DNA from: Cheiracanthium punctorium
Lineage: Eukaryota > Arthropoda > Arachnida > Araneae > Cheiracanthiidae
NCBI GenBank assembly: GCA_038373885.1
Contig: JAWZYV010018234.1
Location: forward strand, 1-64,000
DNA: 64,000 nucleotides
Direction: 5' to 3'
This document shows positions 31,236-44,300 of the stretch, one piece after another; position 1 is the first letter of the stretch, and the number at the start of each line of letters is the position of its first letter. Position numbers and translations under genes: made by a program. The notes beneath the pieces are model-generated. The model did no database searches, was not told the DNA's origin, and saw only the letters and a program-made list of their open reading frames with translations.

Positions 31236-34200
31236 CTAGCTGAAGTACCCGTTCTTCGCACGGGAATGAATGGACTTTTTGATATTAATATTTGTTGTGA
31301 TTACTATTTATTGTAATAAAGAGATATAGCAAAATGGATATCGCGTTATATTGTGTTCAATAATCATGCATACTGAATTTCAAGGCAATCGTTTTTACGG
31401 TGCAGAAGGCGATGCGGCGTAGCACAATCTAGTGGCGAGTTTTAGCAAATCGGATGCGGCAAAAATATTCTTCGCATTCAGATATCGATGTATACGAATT
31501 TTCATGACGATCGGCTGAATAGTCTTGAAGTTCATGTGTTGACTCGACATCTAGTGTCAAGTTATAGGAAAATGGATCGTGCCAAACTCTTCCCCGTGTT
31601 CAAATATCTATGTATACCTATTTTCATAGCGATTATTCGCACAGTCAAGAAGTGATACACTGCAGGGCCATCTAGTGGTTAATTAAAGTAATGATTTGCT
31701 ACAGCGCCGTCATGTGGCAAGTTATAGCAAAATGGATAACGCCAAAATATTCTCACTGTTCAAATAGGTATGTATACTGATTTTCATAGCGACCGTTTGA
31801 ATGGTCAAGAATTTGGCCTGCTGCAGCGTCATCTAGTGGCGAGTTAAAATAAAAATGCATTGCAGTGCCATCTAGTGGTGAGTAACATCAAAAGTAACGC
31901 AGTTAGAATATATTCTTCGTTCTCAAATGTGTAAGTATAAAAAATTTTATGCCGATCAGTCGAACGGTATAGAAGTTGATGCGTTGCAGCGCTATTTAGC
32001 GGTAAGTTACAGCAAATGGATGGTGAAAAATATTCTCCGTGTTCTAATATTCGCGTGTACCAAATTTCATCGAAATTTGTTGGACGATATTCGCACAGCA
32101 AACGGCTAAACGGAATAGAATTCGACGTTCTGCTGCGCCACCTAGTGAAAAGTTAGAGGAAAACGGATAGCATAAAAACCTTCTCCATGATAAAAGACTT
32201 AGGTGAACCAAATTTCATGGTGATCGGTGAAACGGTGCTGGAGTTTTTCAACCTCCTACACACATACCAACATTCATTTTTATCTATAACCAGTCTTATT
32301 ATACGTATATACCAGTCTCAAATAAAATCCAGTTTCAAATCTAAGCCTCGCCAAAGTGCCAGCATACGCCATTTTGCAAGAGTTTTTTCAGGGAATCATT
32401 CGAAGCATTGCCTTAGCAGCAATCAAAATGGGAAATGGTTCGACTGCCAGGCATTTATTTGAAAAGTGGAATCCCTTAATACAGCCGCATTTTTAAAATT
32501 ATCAACTATAACATGTTTTATTCATCGTTACCTCGATGTACTAAATGCTAAGATTTCAATTTTCTGAAATTTGGCGGATTTCCCCCAAGTTAAATCAATG
32601 TACTCAATTGGCGAGAATTCTGAAGCTACATCGCTTGAAATGCCCTAATAACTGCATTATTTCTGCACGGATAGTTAAAATTTAATGCTGTATTCTAAGA
32701 AAACCTATACACTTGTTTTCAAAAATGCTATTCCCTTAAGCTCTCAGTAAATTGAGCCAAAAAGCCTAAAACTGTGCAAACCGCTAGAACTCACACTCTA
32801 AAAATCGGCCTATCAGACATTTTATTTTTCGCCAAACTAAAAAAAAATTACATATTAGTCTCGGATATCTTCGATCCTCATTGTTTTGCGTATAAAACAT
32901 TTCATTCCTGCTCTCATTTCTTATGCGCACACGATATTATAATTAAAAAAAATAACCTAAAAAAATAAACTAAAAAAATCATTATTATTCTTTTATTTTT
33001 ACTTTAAGAATTTAAAACATTTTATTCGGCAAAATCGCCACACATGGCAACCAAGATGCTTATTTCACACACTTTTTTCACTACAGGGGTTAATATTACG
33101 TAAAGCTTTCTGCGTGGAGAACATAAAAAATCTCTTAAATTCCGGGAACGGAAATTAAGGGAACCCTTCAGGAGGAAAACGTTTTTAAGTGGAGTTTCAA
33201 AGTTTTAAAGTGGACTATCATTTATTCTATATTATTTTACATATCTGTGTAAAATTTCAGGCTGACAGGTCCATTTTTGTGGAATTGTATACTACCCAAA
33301 TCAACAAATTGACAAACAGAATTTCATTTTTATTTATAAGATAACCTACGCTTGTTTTTAAAAATACCCTCTCATTAAATTGCGCCAAGCGCTAGAATCA
33401 TAGAAAATCTGACACACTTTCAGATTTTTAAATACGCACTAAAGTGCTATATATAAAAAGAGTTATAATCCATGGGTCTTCCCTATTTTCGTTCCTTCTT
33501 TCATTAAGTTGGAAAGTGTATCATTATTCATGAGTGTGATTAAACAAAATTAAAATTGATATTTCTAACATCCTTTTTTCTGGATGTAATACATTAGATG
33601 CAGAAAAGCTGCTCTGAAAAATGCACAATTCCAACTGAATGAAAATTTCAAAAACTTATACGCAGGTGTATTCATAACCCAAATAGCAGACGATTAAATT
33701 ACGATAAATAGCGCCAAGCGTTAGAATCCTCCTCAAAATCGCGAGAATGCTGAAGATAGATCGCTTGAAATCCCTTAATAACTGCATTATTTTCGCAGGG
33801 ATCATTAAAATTTAACGCTGTATTCTAATAAAACCTTTGTACTTGTTTTCAAAAATCCGTTTCCTTAAGCTCTCAGTAAATTCGCCAAGCCGGAAACTGT
33901 GCAAACCGCTAGAACTCACTTTCTCGGCATTTGAGCCATTTTATTTTTTCGCCAAACTAAAAAATTTTAACATATTAGCCTCGGAAATCTTCAATTCTTA
34001 TTGTTTTGCGTATAAAACATTTCATTCCTGCTCCGATTTCCCATGCACACGATATTATAATTAAAAAATATATAACCTTACGAATATAAACTAACAAAAA
34101 AAATCATTATTATTCTTTTATTTTTACTTTGAGAATTTAAAACATCTTATTCGGCAAAATCGCCACACATGGCAACCACGATCCTTATTTCACACTTTTT

Positions 34201-34424
34201 TCACTACAGGGGTTACAATTACGGAAAGCTTTTTGCGTGGAGAACATAAAAAAATCTCTTAAATTCCGGGAACGGGTGGACTTTCAAAGTTTTAAAGTGG
34301 ACTATGATTTATTCTATATTATTTTACATATCTGTGCAAAATTTCAGGCTGATAGGTCCATTTTTGTGGATTTGTATACAACTCAAATCCACAAACAAAC
34401 AGAATTTCATTTTTATTTATAAGA
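31236..34424 (-). mobile_element. Compound Helitron, minus orientation
   Basis: Read on the minus strand, it starts TCTTATAAATAAAAATGAAA at 34,424 after an A and ends GAAGAACGGGTACTTCAGCTAG at 31,236 before a T. The tail has a hairpin formed by CCCGTGCG/CGAAGAACGGG, as expected at Helitron 3' ends. A second, nearly identical head lies inside at 33,341. The element carries a GDFN-family tail piece near 33,420-33,545 and a tandem array (31,390-32,200). The copy at 41,355-44,560 has the same arrangement. No Rep or helicase coding is visible, so it is non-autonomous. Confidence 0.85.
31390..32200 (-). repeat. Tandem array with CCATCTAGTGG core, left copy
   Basis: About seven or eight degenerate units of roughly 105-125 bp. 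Each contains a version of CCATCTAGTGGCGAGTTATA, followed by AGCAAAATGGAT, a TTCGTGTTCAAAT-like piece and TTTTCATAGCGATCG. The mirror copy is at 43,620-44,400. Open frames across the array are consequences of repetition, not genes. Confidence 0.8.
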
Positions 34425-34762
34425 TATCGAACTTTCGGACATATCACTTGTTTTATGTCGTCTCTTACAACTCTGGAGAACCCCGACGCATTAAGAGGGT
34501 ATCAGTATATTCTAACTAATCATCCATTCATACAGTAAAACTCAATGTCCGAGAATAACAAACCGAAAGGGTGTGGTGTTTAAAATTTTTACTACAAGAA
34601 CTCATCTTAAGACACAGACGACATTCTTCGGGCCAAAGCGAAAAATATGTAAGTATAATTATAGCAGGATAGACTGGGGGAAACATTTTAAGAAAGGTTC
34701 ATTTATTTAATCTAAAATAACGATTAATACGATTTCTTGGCAACTCGTAACTCGTTCTTTAA

Positions 34763-35163
34763 CCCTTTAACGCGCAGTGTTACCGCTCTGGGAACACCCA
34801 ACTCTGACGTTTTGACTGTTGTGAGTCACGAAGAATAGACTTGATTTCTATAAAAATAGTTGCGGGGGACATAGCTCCACGAGAATCCTTTGCTTTTTAG
34901 CACGTCATTTCCCGTAAAAAAAAAAATTATGATTATTTTTAACAGCACTGACATCTGCTGAAAAATGGAAGAATGCGAGAACAGCTAAATAGATTACCCA
35001 ATGCTGAAAAAAGGGGCACAGCCAGCTGCGTCAAAAAAGGGGTCTCTAGATCTGTGGCACGCGATGAACGTTTCGATTGTCCGCCATCTTGCTGGTAGTT
35101 AAGTCGAGCGATGGCAACGGCTGCCCTTTTTTCAGCATTGGGAAAGGGTTTCGCCTCAAAGGG
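34763..35163. mobile_element. piggyBac-like MITE, copy 2 (TTAA target)
   Basis: 401 bp with ends CCCTTTAACGCG and, reverse complemented, CCCTTTGAGGCG. It is flanked by TTAA at 34,759-34,762 and 35,164-35,167. Its first 160 bp match copy 1 (9155) closely, including ACTCTGACGTTTTG and AGCACGTCATTTCCC. The right part contains GAACGTTTCGATTGTCCGCC and GGTAGTTAAGTCGAGCGA, also shared with copy 1. No coding capacity. Confidence 0.88.
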
Positions 35164-35167
35164 TTAA

Positions 35168-37619
35168 GTAAATGAATGCACTACAGTATAACTTTTAAAA
35201 CTTAAAAAAAAAATCTCCAATTAAACCAAATAGGGTACAATTACTTTCCTGTAATTTCCAATGAACAAATGAAACTTTTGTTTCCTTTCGCATTCACTAC
35301 GTGAGTGTATTTTATTCGATTGCTTATTCTGATATTTGAATCAAATGAAATACTGACGAGGAAACTAAAACGACTTTTTTTGTGCGTGTGACAGCTATGT
35401 GATTTGAGCAAACTATTTGGTATTCCTGAGTGATTTCATAAATTATCTTGGTATTTCTTTTCACAAAAGTTTTATCTGTATATGATATCGCTGTTTTCCT
35501 TTTTTATCATTGTGTTAATAAAAAAAAACCATTGATAGTAGTACATATGCTTCTTCAACACCTGACATTAATTGGTCTTAAATGATACCTAGCTATGGAC
35601 TCGCTGGTGGTCAGTACAAAACAAAAAAAATAATAATGATAATAATGTTTATCTTTTTAAGCCATCAGAAACGTGAATGCTTCAATTAGAGAATGAGACT
35701 CGCAAAATGCTCATTTTCTACCGATTTACACAAAGAACCTAAACCAAACATTCTGTAGCCGAGAAGAAAAGAACTAATAAGTGTGTATTCAGTCCATCTG
35801 ACGTTAGAATGAATGCTATGACAAGACGTTTTTGCCTTTGAGTGGTTCTCACAGTGAATTGTTCGAACTTAGGGTTTGGTGATTCATAGCTGTAATCTGG
35901 ATTGTTGCCTTCTTACGTAGCAAGAAGATACTGAAGTTCTTATACCTAGTTTGTCTCTTGGTGCCATAATTTTTGGTATCTATCGCTGATCTTTTAAGTT
36001 TTAAAATAAAAAAATTAAAATACGGGAGTGTCACCGATACAAAACTTTTTTTTCGGGGACTTTTAATTTCATGTCCGCGGTATCCAAATTTGTTACTTTC
36101 ATTTATGCTCACTTTCTTCACAATTCACCCACCATTACAATATAAGCGGAGTTCGATTTCTTTGGTTTCAAGTAAAAATATTATTTAATAGTCGCAAAGG
36201 AAACTTTAAAGATTATACACTTGCACACAAAGTAAATTGAATAACATTATCGAAATATATTAGTAATGTAAATTTGTAACATCTTTATAGCTGTAACATC
36301 AAACGGAAATTCTTCAAAGAAAAACAAGTTAAATTCAAAACAACAAAACACAAGACCTGTTTAATAATCTATCATTCAGAAAACAACATTATAACATCTA
36401 AAGAAGTGTAGAACAAACCTCTGTTGCTAACAATAGCATCAAAAGGAACATTTACCATCTATGTACACATAATTACAAGGCATACAATTTATATTTGTGG
36501 CAAAATTCTTTAAATATATATTATTTTTTTATACATAAGAACATCTAATATTAAGAAATTTTATGGTTATAAAACTTAATGAATATGTGAATGCATGTTC
36601 ATGCCCAATAATTGGAGCCAAACACATTTGTCTAGTGCTTTTTTCTTACTAACTGTGATTAAATATAATAAATAATGAAATAAAGTTCTGTCACATAAAA
36701 AAATATGATGTACGATTTATCACACTTTGACAAGTTATTTGACAAGTTGTGTGTGTCTGTCGTACTTTTGAAGAACACATAAATGCTTTTGTTGTCAAGA
36801 ATCGTTTTGGGCAATGAATGGGAACATCTCTAAGGTCTAATTGCTTTGACGGAAAAGGTGACAAGTAAAAAGTAGTGGTAGAAGAGATTGCAAGAATCAA
36901 ACAGGTCTTATCAATTTGTAAAGCTCATACAGTTATTGATCTCAAAATAATCTCCCATAAAAAAAAACTTCAGCTATCTCTACAATGACATAGTTTAAAC
37001 ATTAATTCTTGACTCTGTATTTAAACCTGATGTTGACAATTTTATCATATTTTTTATATTTTGGTTTTTTTTATTTTTTATTAAGTCCAGCTGTAAACAT
37101 TTTAATACTTATACGATAAAACCCATGAAGCGAAAATAATGGAAGTCAGAACGAATTTTCATAGAATTTTTTCCCCCAAGAAACTTAGAACAGAAAAGGA
37201 TGGTAATTATGAAATAGTCGGTAAATATTGAAACCGGGGTTTCGGCTTTGTTTGGTGCTGTTGTCACGTGGGAATACCAGGAACTACTTAAGAAATGATG
37301 GTAGTGCAGTGATAGTTTACTGCTTGCTGTTGACACACCACTCGCACAGAACAAAGATCGTTTTGCGATTTTCAAGAGTTATAGCAAGTATGTTTTCAAA
37401 TAGTTAAACTTAGTAGTACGCGTGTGACTTGAGCATTGATGTTAAGCCTAATGTGCACTAAAAGAATTGTAGTTTGTTATACTGTGGTCGTTTTTTAGTC
37501 GATAACTAACATTCGTCATTTTTAAGGTTCATTTCCCAAGTTTGTGTGCCGGGTATTACGGAATACCAAGTAATACTGTAATGAATTGAATGCCCTTAAC
37601 ATAAGAATCGTAAGAAAAA
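35168..37619. other. Non-coding stretch
   Basis: No supportable gene. Minus-strand frames at 35,849-36,121, 36,691-36,900 and 37,109-37,375 have no recognised domain. The last two might be decayed coding sequence of the pogo-like elements nearby, but I cannot show it. Confidence 0.45.
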
Positions 37620-37770
37620 GATGCTGAATGTATCGTTTGTTACGGAAAACTATCTCAAGAACTTTTGCATCAGAGTTAGGTTTGTGTTTGTGGATTAAGT
37701 AAGATCAACGAGGGGAAATTTGGATTCATTGCTTCAGCTGTTCTCAGTGGGCTCACTTTGCAGAGAAAGA
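37620..37770 (+). pseudogene. Cysteine-rich tail of a pogo/Tigger-like transposase
   Basis: The plus strand reads ECIVCYGKLSQE, then, after an interrupting segment and in another frame, GEIWIHCFSCSQWAHFAEKD. The pattern CxxC...WIxCxxCxxWAH is the small PHD-like zinc-binding tail found at the end of many jerky/tigger-type transposases. The interruption includes a 38-bp sequence (37,662-37,699) that recurs exactly at 39,420-39,457. Confidence 0.6.
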
Positions 37771-38036
37771 CAAGACTGGATACAACTGACCACAGCGATC
37801 CGGGAAATATATATGTAAGTGGCAGACCACTTACATTTTATTCTGAACAAGCATACACATTATATTTTCCGACATGCATGTGAAAGTGACCGGCCTACCG
37901 CAAAATTTCCCGGTTTCCCGGTAGGCGTATCCGGGACTGGAGAAAGAAGATTATATCTGTGGCTTGTAAATAGACCAGAAGCAGAAATGACCTACTTGTA
38001 CATTATTTTAAAAATATGGTTTTTATATTAAAACTA

Positions 38037-38153
38037 ATGGTTAGGTAATATGGTATACGTGGTTAATACTTTGAAAAATTAATTAGACTAAAACATAGTT
38101 ATTTTTGAACAAAGTATACCATATTACCTACGTATACCATATTACCTAACCAT
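38037..38153. repeat. Perfect 24-bp inverted repeat (hairpin)
   Basis: ATGGTTAGGTAATATGGTAT plus ACGT at 38,037-38,060 is exactly complementary to 38,130-38,153. A third partial copy, GTATACCATATTACCT, lies at about 38,114-38,129, immediately before the right arm. The loop is about 69 bp. No flanking duplication defines it as an insertion. Confidence 0.85.
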
Positions 38154-38598
38154 TTCATATTAAACTCCATTTGTAACATTTTTGAAATGATTCTCTTTTT
38201 ATATTCAAACAAAATAAATAGTATAATTTTACAAGTAACAGTTCATTACAATTAGTTACAGAATATAGAGCAGACGAGGGTACAGTGGGTCAATTTTTAA
38301 ATTTTTAAATATAATTCTAAAACTATTTTAAATACAGACTATTAAACAAGCGTATTATGTTCTCGTATATATTGGCTACCCCAATTAATTTTAGTTCAAT
38401 TTTAAGAAATATTTTTGTTCAATAAAAACCATTTTTCTTAAGTACTTTTTGTTGACTCACTGTACCCCATAAAGGGGTGCGCTGGGTCAACAAATGGGAT
38501 ACAATGGATCAACTAACGAGAAACCCGCAATAAAAAAATGTCACTCAAAAGTGAGTAACTTAAACTTCTTTATTGCCTGACAGTATTTCATATTACCG

Positions 38599-38685
38599 TA
38601 TTGGTCCGAATATAACGCTGCCTCGAATATAACGCGACCCCGGGCAATGATAGGTCAAAAAACACCGCGTTATATTCGGGCCAAT
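38599..38685. mobile_element. Small hairpin MITE (TATTGGTCCGAATATAACGC)
   Basis: TATTGGTCCGAATATAACGC at 38,599-38,618 is nearly complementary to GCGTTATATTCGGGCCAAT at 38,667-38,685. A second internal copy, CGAATATAACGCGACC, follows the first. The terminus resembles those of mariner/Tigger-derived MITEs widespread in animals. No coding. Confidence 0.65.
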
Positions 38686-38989
38686 GCTGTGAGTTATCTA
38701 TTAAAATAGCTCAAAGATTATAAGGTAAATGTTAATTTTATGGTTCTAAAACATGCACACACTAAATTTGTTAATAAAATGAGAGAAAAGCGTATTAGAT
38801 GATATCACTTTTTGAGTCCTTATTAAGTTTACAAAATTTTCATTTTATACTTATTTTTAAGATTTTAAATTAACAACTGTTACTTACTGTAACTATTGGA
38901 CATTATATTATTGAAAATCTACAGCAACAGTCAACTTTCTCACTGTTTTCTCAGTTCCTTGCAATACATTTGGTTTTAGCAACTTTCTC

Positions 38990-39420
38990 TACTGTCTGAT
39001 GCCTCATCAGACAGTAAAGATATTGTGAGCCTGAAATGTCTGCCTCATCAAAGATAAGTGCATAACCTGGCTGAATTTCTTTCATGTCACTTCAATTTCA
39101 TTTTGGTTTTTGCCTACAACTTCAGGAACATAGCATTTAAAACTATTTTTCTTGCCACAGACCTTAAATAATACGAAATCTCGACCGTCAACATCTTCTA
39201 CATCTTCAAATTCCAAATCCTCAAAGTCAGATTCACTACAAAATTATTTTCATTCTTCCTCTTCTTCAGTTGAGCTATTCTTGTAATTGCTTGCAACTTT
39301 TTACGTCTTCTTCATATCATTAGGTTTTTCACTCTTCTTTTTATCATTTCCATTTGTGATTCCAACAGGTGTATCTGTAAGAATTTCAGATTTTTTTAGG
39401 TTGCCTCTCAGTTTTTTCTC
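38990..39420 (-). pseudogene. pogo/Tigger-like transposase C-terminal region
   Basis: The minus-strand frame reads KTERQPKKSEILTDTPVG, an Asn/Lys-rich linker, a run of Glu, then DFEDLEFEDVEDVDGRDFVL and FKVCGKKNSFKCYVPEVVG. This matches the order in jerky/tigger-type transposases (a KSAILTDTP box after the DDE core, an acidic linker, and an FVLVKF...YVGKV segment). At least three in-frame stops interrupt it. The catalytic core is not present upstream; instead the frame meets the 38-bp repeat at 39,420. Confidence 0.65.
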
Positions 39421-40079
39421 TTTTGCATCAGAGTTAGGTTTGTGTTTGTGGATTAAGGCCGAATGACTGCACTAGGTTCTTAGGCCTATAAGAGGGGTGC
39501 CTTGGAGGGCTTTCTAAGGAATTCTAGCCAGTATTTACTCAAGGTTCCGGAGAAAAACATATATCAGAGTTAGGAAAAAGCTTTTACAATCTCTGGTGTC
39601 ATTTCTTTTTACATAATTTTCCTGAGAAACTGAAGATTATGTGGCTTATGTGGAGACTTATTTAGATAAATTTAGATCATTCAAACATTAATAAGGAATA
39701 AACTTATAGAAAGACAATAAATACATAAATGGGGACGCAGTGGGTTATTGGCCCACTCTACCCCATTTCAGGTGATCCAGTATGCTCCACACGAATCAAT
39801 GCACTGATTTTCACCTCAGATTTCCAAATCGTTAAAATATCCATTTAAACACAACATGATAGAAAAGGAGGTAATTTAAACTACACAAACATACCACATA
39901 CTCATATTTACTTGACAAATTTCAAGTGTGATAAGATAAACTCTTACTTTCCTGAAATTTCATGCAGATGATCAGAAAACAAAATGTCTCTTTCTTCGAA
40001 TCCCAATCAAAGCGAGATTTTAAACTTTTTCCACAGAGATAAGTTGTCTGATACCTACTTTGCAAACTATTCACTGAAC

Positions 40080-40479
40080 CAGGCCCAGACTGACTCTCTT
40101 GGGGGCCCTCGGCTAGAAAGTGAAAAGGGGCCCTTTACTGGGGAATTTAGAGGAAACAGAATATTAGAATACGTAATACTTAAAAATTAGGCTTACGTGC
40201 CTAAAATCATATTTAACAATTTTAAAGCTGTTGGGGGCCCCTGATTCTTCTGGGGACCCTCGCGTCACGGGGTCTGTTGGGTCCTCCACTACGCCACTGT
40301 GTAAAGGTGTAAGATTACAAAGAAATAAATAATCAAACAACTTTGGTATATTACTCTGATGTATATCAAACTATTTTAATTATAAGGTAGTGTATCCATT
40401 TTTGGGAGGACTCGCTGGGGCCCCTTAGGCCTGGGCCCTCGACAATCGCCGACCAGTCGACCTGGCCAGTCCGGGCCTG
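40080..40479. mobile_element. hAT-like MITE (CAGGCCCGGACTGG-type ends)
   Basis: 400 bp. The left end is CAGGCCCAGACTGACTC and the right end, reverse complemented, is CAGGCCCGGACTGGCCAGG. The interior is rich in GGGGCCC. The left and right flanking 8-mers (cactgaac, caaccaaa) do not match, so the duplication has decayed or the boundary is slightly off. Confidence 0.65.
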
Positions 40480-40535
40480 CAACCAAAAATATCTTGAATG
40501 GACTCACTATGCCCTTCTCTCCCCTACTCATGAAG

Positions 40536-41354
40536 TTTTGGGGGGTTTTATTTAAAAACCAGTAAAGTTATTATTAGAAATGTAAGTGGTATTCCATAAT
40601 ACCCTCCTCACATCTACTTTTTCAGAAACAGTATTTTTCCAAACGAATACTTGTCTTTAGGAATACCTTTTAGTTCTTTGAACAAATGAAGCCTTAACTC
40701 GTTTCTATTTTAAGAATTGATTTTAATCTTTGCTTTTTCAGAACGAATACAAGCCCTTTCAAAAAGGTTTTAATAAGAAAACAATGAAAGAATAGGCATG
40801 CACTGAGCTTTTTTTTTTCTTTTTTTAATTAATTGACCTCTTTTTTTCTATGAAAGTGTCTTTTCCCTTTTTACCTGTGATCTTCCCTTTTAAAAATATT
40901 TAGTAACAGATTCTGTAGTTCCAAGCGTTTAGATGCCACAAGAGTTATAGCTGAGTGTGCCTTCCTTTGTTCATTTACAATTACAAATAAAGATAAGCTG
41001 CTGACGATTGAATAATATTTCTCTGTTCTGTATATTAAAAACTTCATGCTTACATCTCTCCCCCATCGTTTTGTAAAATGTAAAATAGAATCACTTTTAC
41101 AAGATCTATCCGCCGTCTGTACTTTTAGTTTGTTTTAAAGCACTCTATACGTTTAGAAAAACACCAAACTTAAAAGCATTACATAGCAAAATAATAATCT
41201 TTCTGAAATGTAATACTATTCGGGAAGAATGCATTACATAATCTTTTCCACAAACAGTATATTAAATATCTAATAAATAATATATTTAATATATTAAATA
41301 TATATAAATATATTTAATATACTAAGTATAATATTTAATAATATATTTAGCATA
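40536..41354. other. Non-coding stretch
   Basis: Low-complexity AT-rich DNA. The part from 41,260 to 41,354 is almost pure AATATATTTA-like sequence, the target into which the plus-strand compound Helitron inserted. Confidence 0.55.
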
Positions 41355-44300
41355 TCTTATAAATAAAAATGAAATTCTGTTTGTTTGTTTGTTTGCTTGT
41401 TTATTTGTTTGTTTGTGGATTTGAGTTGTATACAAATCCACAAAAATGGACCTATCAGCCTGAAATTTTGCATAGATATGTAAAATAATATAGAATAAAT
41501 CATAGTCCACTTTAAAATTTTGAAAGTCCACCCGTTCCCGGAATTTAAGAGATTTTTTATCTTCTCCACGCAAAAAGCTTTACGAAATTGTAACCCCTGT
41601 AGTGAAAAAAGTGTGAAATAAGGATCGTGGTTGCCATATGTGGCGATTTTGACGAATAAGATGTTTTAAATTCTCAAAGTAAAAATAAAAGAATAATAAT
41701 GATTTTTTTTTGTTAGTTTATATTCGTAAGGTTATATTTTTTTTTAATTATAATATCGTGTGCATGGGAAATCGGAGCAGGAATGAAATGTTTTATACGC
41801 AAAACAATAAGATTTCCGAGGCTAATATGTTAACATTTTTTAGTTTGGCGAAAAAATAAAATGGCTCAAATGCCGAGAAAGTGCGTTCTAGCGGTTTGCA
41901 CAGTTTCCGGCTTGGCGAATTTACTGAGAGCTTAAGGAAACGGATTTTTGAAAACAAGTACAAAGGTTTTATTAGAATACAGCGTTAAATTTTAATGATC
42001 CCTGCGAAAATAATGCAGTTATTAAGGGATTTCAAGCGATCTATCTTCAGCATTCTCGCGATTTTGAGGAGGATTCTAACGCTTGGCGCTATTTATCGTA
42101 ATTTAATCGTCTGCTATTTGGGTTATGAATACACCTGCGTATAAGTTTTTGAAATTTTCATTCAGTTGGAATTGTGCATTTTTCAGAGCAGCTTTTCTGC
42201 ATCTAATGTATTACATCCAGAAAAAAGGATGTTAGAAATATCAATTTTAATTTTGTTTAATCACACTCATGAATAATGATACACTTTCCAACTTAATGAA
42301 AGAAGGAACGAAAATAGGGAAGACCCATGGATTATAACTCTTTTTATATATAGCACTTTAGTGCGTATTTAAAAATCTGAAAGTGTGTCAGATTTTCTAT
42401 GATTCTAGCGCTTGGCGCAATTTAATGAGAGGGTATTTTTAAAAACAAGCGTAGGTTATCTTATAAATAAAAATGAAATTATGTTTGTCAATTTGTTGAT
42501 TTGGGTAGTATAGAATTCCACAAAAATGGACCTGTCAGCCTGAAATTTTATACAGATATGTAAAATAATATAGAATAAATGATAGTCCACTTTAAAACTT
42601 TGAAACTCTACTTAAAAACGTTTTCCTCCTGAAGGGTTCCCTTAATTTCCGTTCCCGGAATTTAAGAGATTTTTTATGTTCTCCACGCAGAAAGCTTTAC
42701 GTAATATTAACCCCTGTAGTGAAAAAAGTGTGTGAAATAAGCATCTTGGTTGCCATGTGTGGCGATTTTGCCGAATAAAATGTTTTAAATTCTTAAAGTA
42801 AAAATAAAAGAATAATAATGATTTTTTTAGTTTATTTTTTTGGTTATTTTTTTAATTATAATATCGTGTGCGCATAAGAATGAGAGCAGGAATGAAATGT
42901 TTTATACGCAAAACAATGAGGATCGAAGATATCCGAGACTAATATGTAATTTTTTTTAGTTTGGCGAAAAATAAAATGGCTGATAGGCCGATTTTTAGAG
43001 TGTAAGTTCTAGCGGTTTGCACAGTTTTAGGCTTTTTGGCTCAATTTACTGAGAGCTTAAGGGAATAGCATTTTTGAAAACAAGTGTATAGGTTTTCTTA
43101 GAATACAGCATTAAATTTTAACTATCCGTGCAGAAATAATGCAGTTATTAGGACATTTCAAGCGATGTAGCTTCAGAATTCTCGCCAATTGAGTACATTG
43201 ATTTAACTTGGGGGAAATCCGCCAAATTTCAGAAAATTGAAATCTCCGCATTTAGTACATCGAGATAACGATGAATAAAACATGTTATAGTTGATAATTT
43301 AAAAAATGCGGCTGTATTAAGGGATTCCACTTTTCAAATAAATGCCTGGCGGTCGAACCATTTCCCATTTTGATTGCTGCTAAGTCAATGCTTCGAATGA
43401 TTCCCTGAAAAAACTCTTGCAAAATGGCGTATGCTGGCACTTTGGCGAGGCTTAGATTTGAAACTGGATTTTACTTGAGACTGGTAAATACGTATAATAA
43501 GACTGGTTATAGATAAAAATGAATGTTGGTATGTGTGTAGGAGGTTGAAAAACTCCAGCACCGTTTCACCGATCACCATGAAATTTGGTTCACCTAAGTC
43601 TTTTATCATGGAGAAGGTTTTTATGCTATCCGTTTTCCTCTAACTTTTCACTAGGTGGCGCAGCAGAACGTCGAATTCTATTCCGTTTAGCCGTTTGCTA
43701 TGCGAATGTGGTCCAACAAATTTCGATGAAATTTGGTACACGCGAATATTAGAACACGGAGAATATTTTTCACTATCCGTTTGCTGTAACTTACCGCTAA
43801 ATAGCGCTGCAACGCATCAACTTCTATACCGTTCGACTGATCGGCATAAAATTTTTTATACTTACACATTTGAGAACGAAGAATATATTGTAACTGCGTT
43901 ACTTTTGATGTTACTCACCACTAGATGGCACTGCAATGCATTATTATTTTAACTCGCCACTAGATGACGCTGCAGCAGGCCAAATTTTTGACCATTCAAA
44001 CGGTGGCTATGAAAATCAGTATACATAGCTATTTGAAAAATGAGAATATTTTGGCATTATACATTTTGCTATAACTCGCCACATGACGGCGCTGTAGCAA
44101 ATCATTACTTTAATTAACCACTAGATGGCCCTGCAGTGTATCACTTCTTGACTGTGCGAATAATCGCTATGAAAATAGGTATACATAGATATTTGAACAC
44201 GGGGAAGAGTTTGGCACGATCCATTTTCCTATAACTTGACACTAGATGTCGCGTCAACACATGAACTTCAAGACTATTCAGCGGATCGTCATGAAAATTC

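Larger units (their letters stand above)
38276..40528 (-). mobile_element. Second pogo/Tigger-like relic
   Basis: The left end region reads GAGGGTACAGTGGGTCA. The right end, reverse complemented, reads GAGTAGGGGAGAGAAGGGCA, then TAGTGAGTCC. These look like diverged inverted termini with subterminal CAGTGGGTCA/TGGGTCAAC copies near 38,470, 38,505 and 39,735. The interior keeps a minus-strand transposase C-terminal remnant (about 38,990-39,420) and has acquired a small hairpin MITE (38,599-38,685) and a hAT MITE (40,080-40,479). The outer boundaries are my best reading and are less certain than the internal coding match. Confidence 0.5.

Noticed and set aside
31844..32109. Similar open frames here and at 43,687-43,952 in both orientations
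   Set aside because: They are translations of the Helitron tandem array, not a duplicated gene.
31390..32200. Regular repeat spacing considered as a CRISPR array
   Set aside because: The units are degenerate, about 115 bp, lie inside a eukaryotic Helitron and lack repeat-spacer structure or cas genes.
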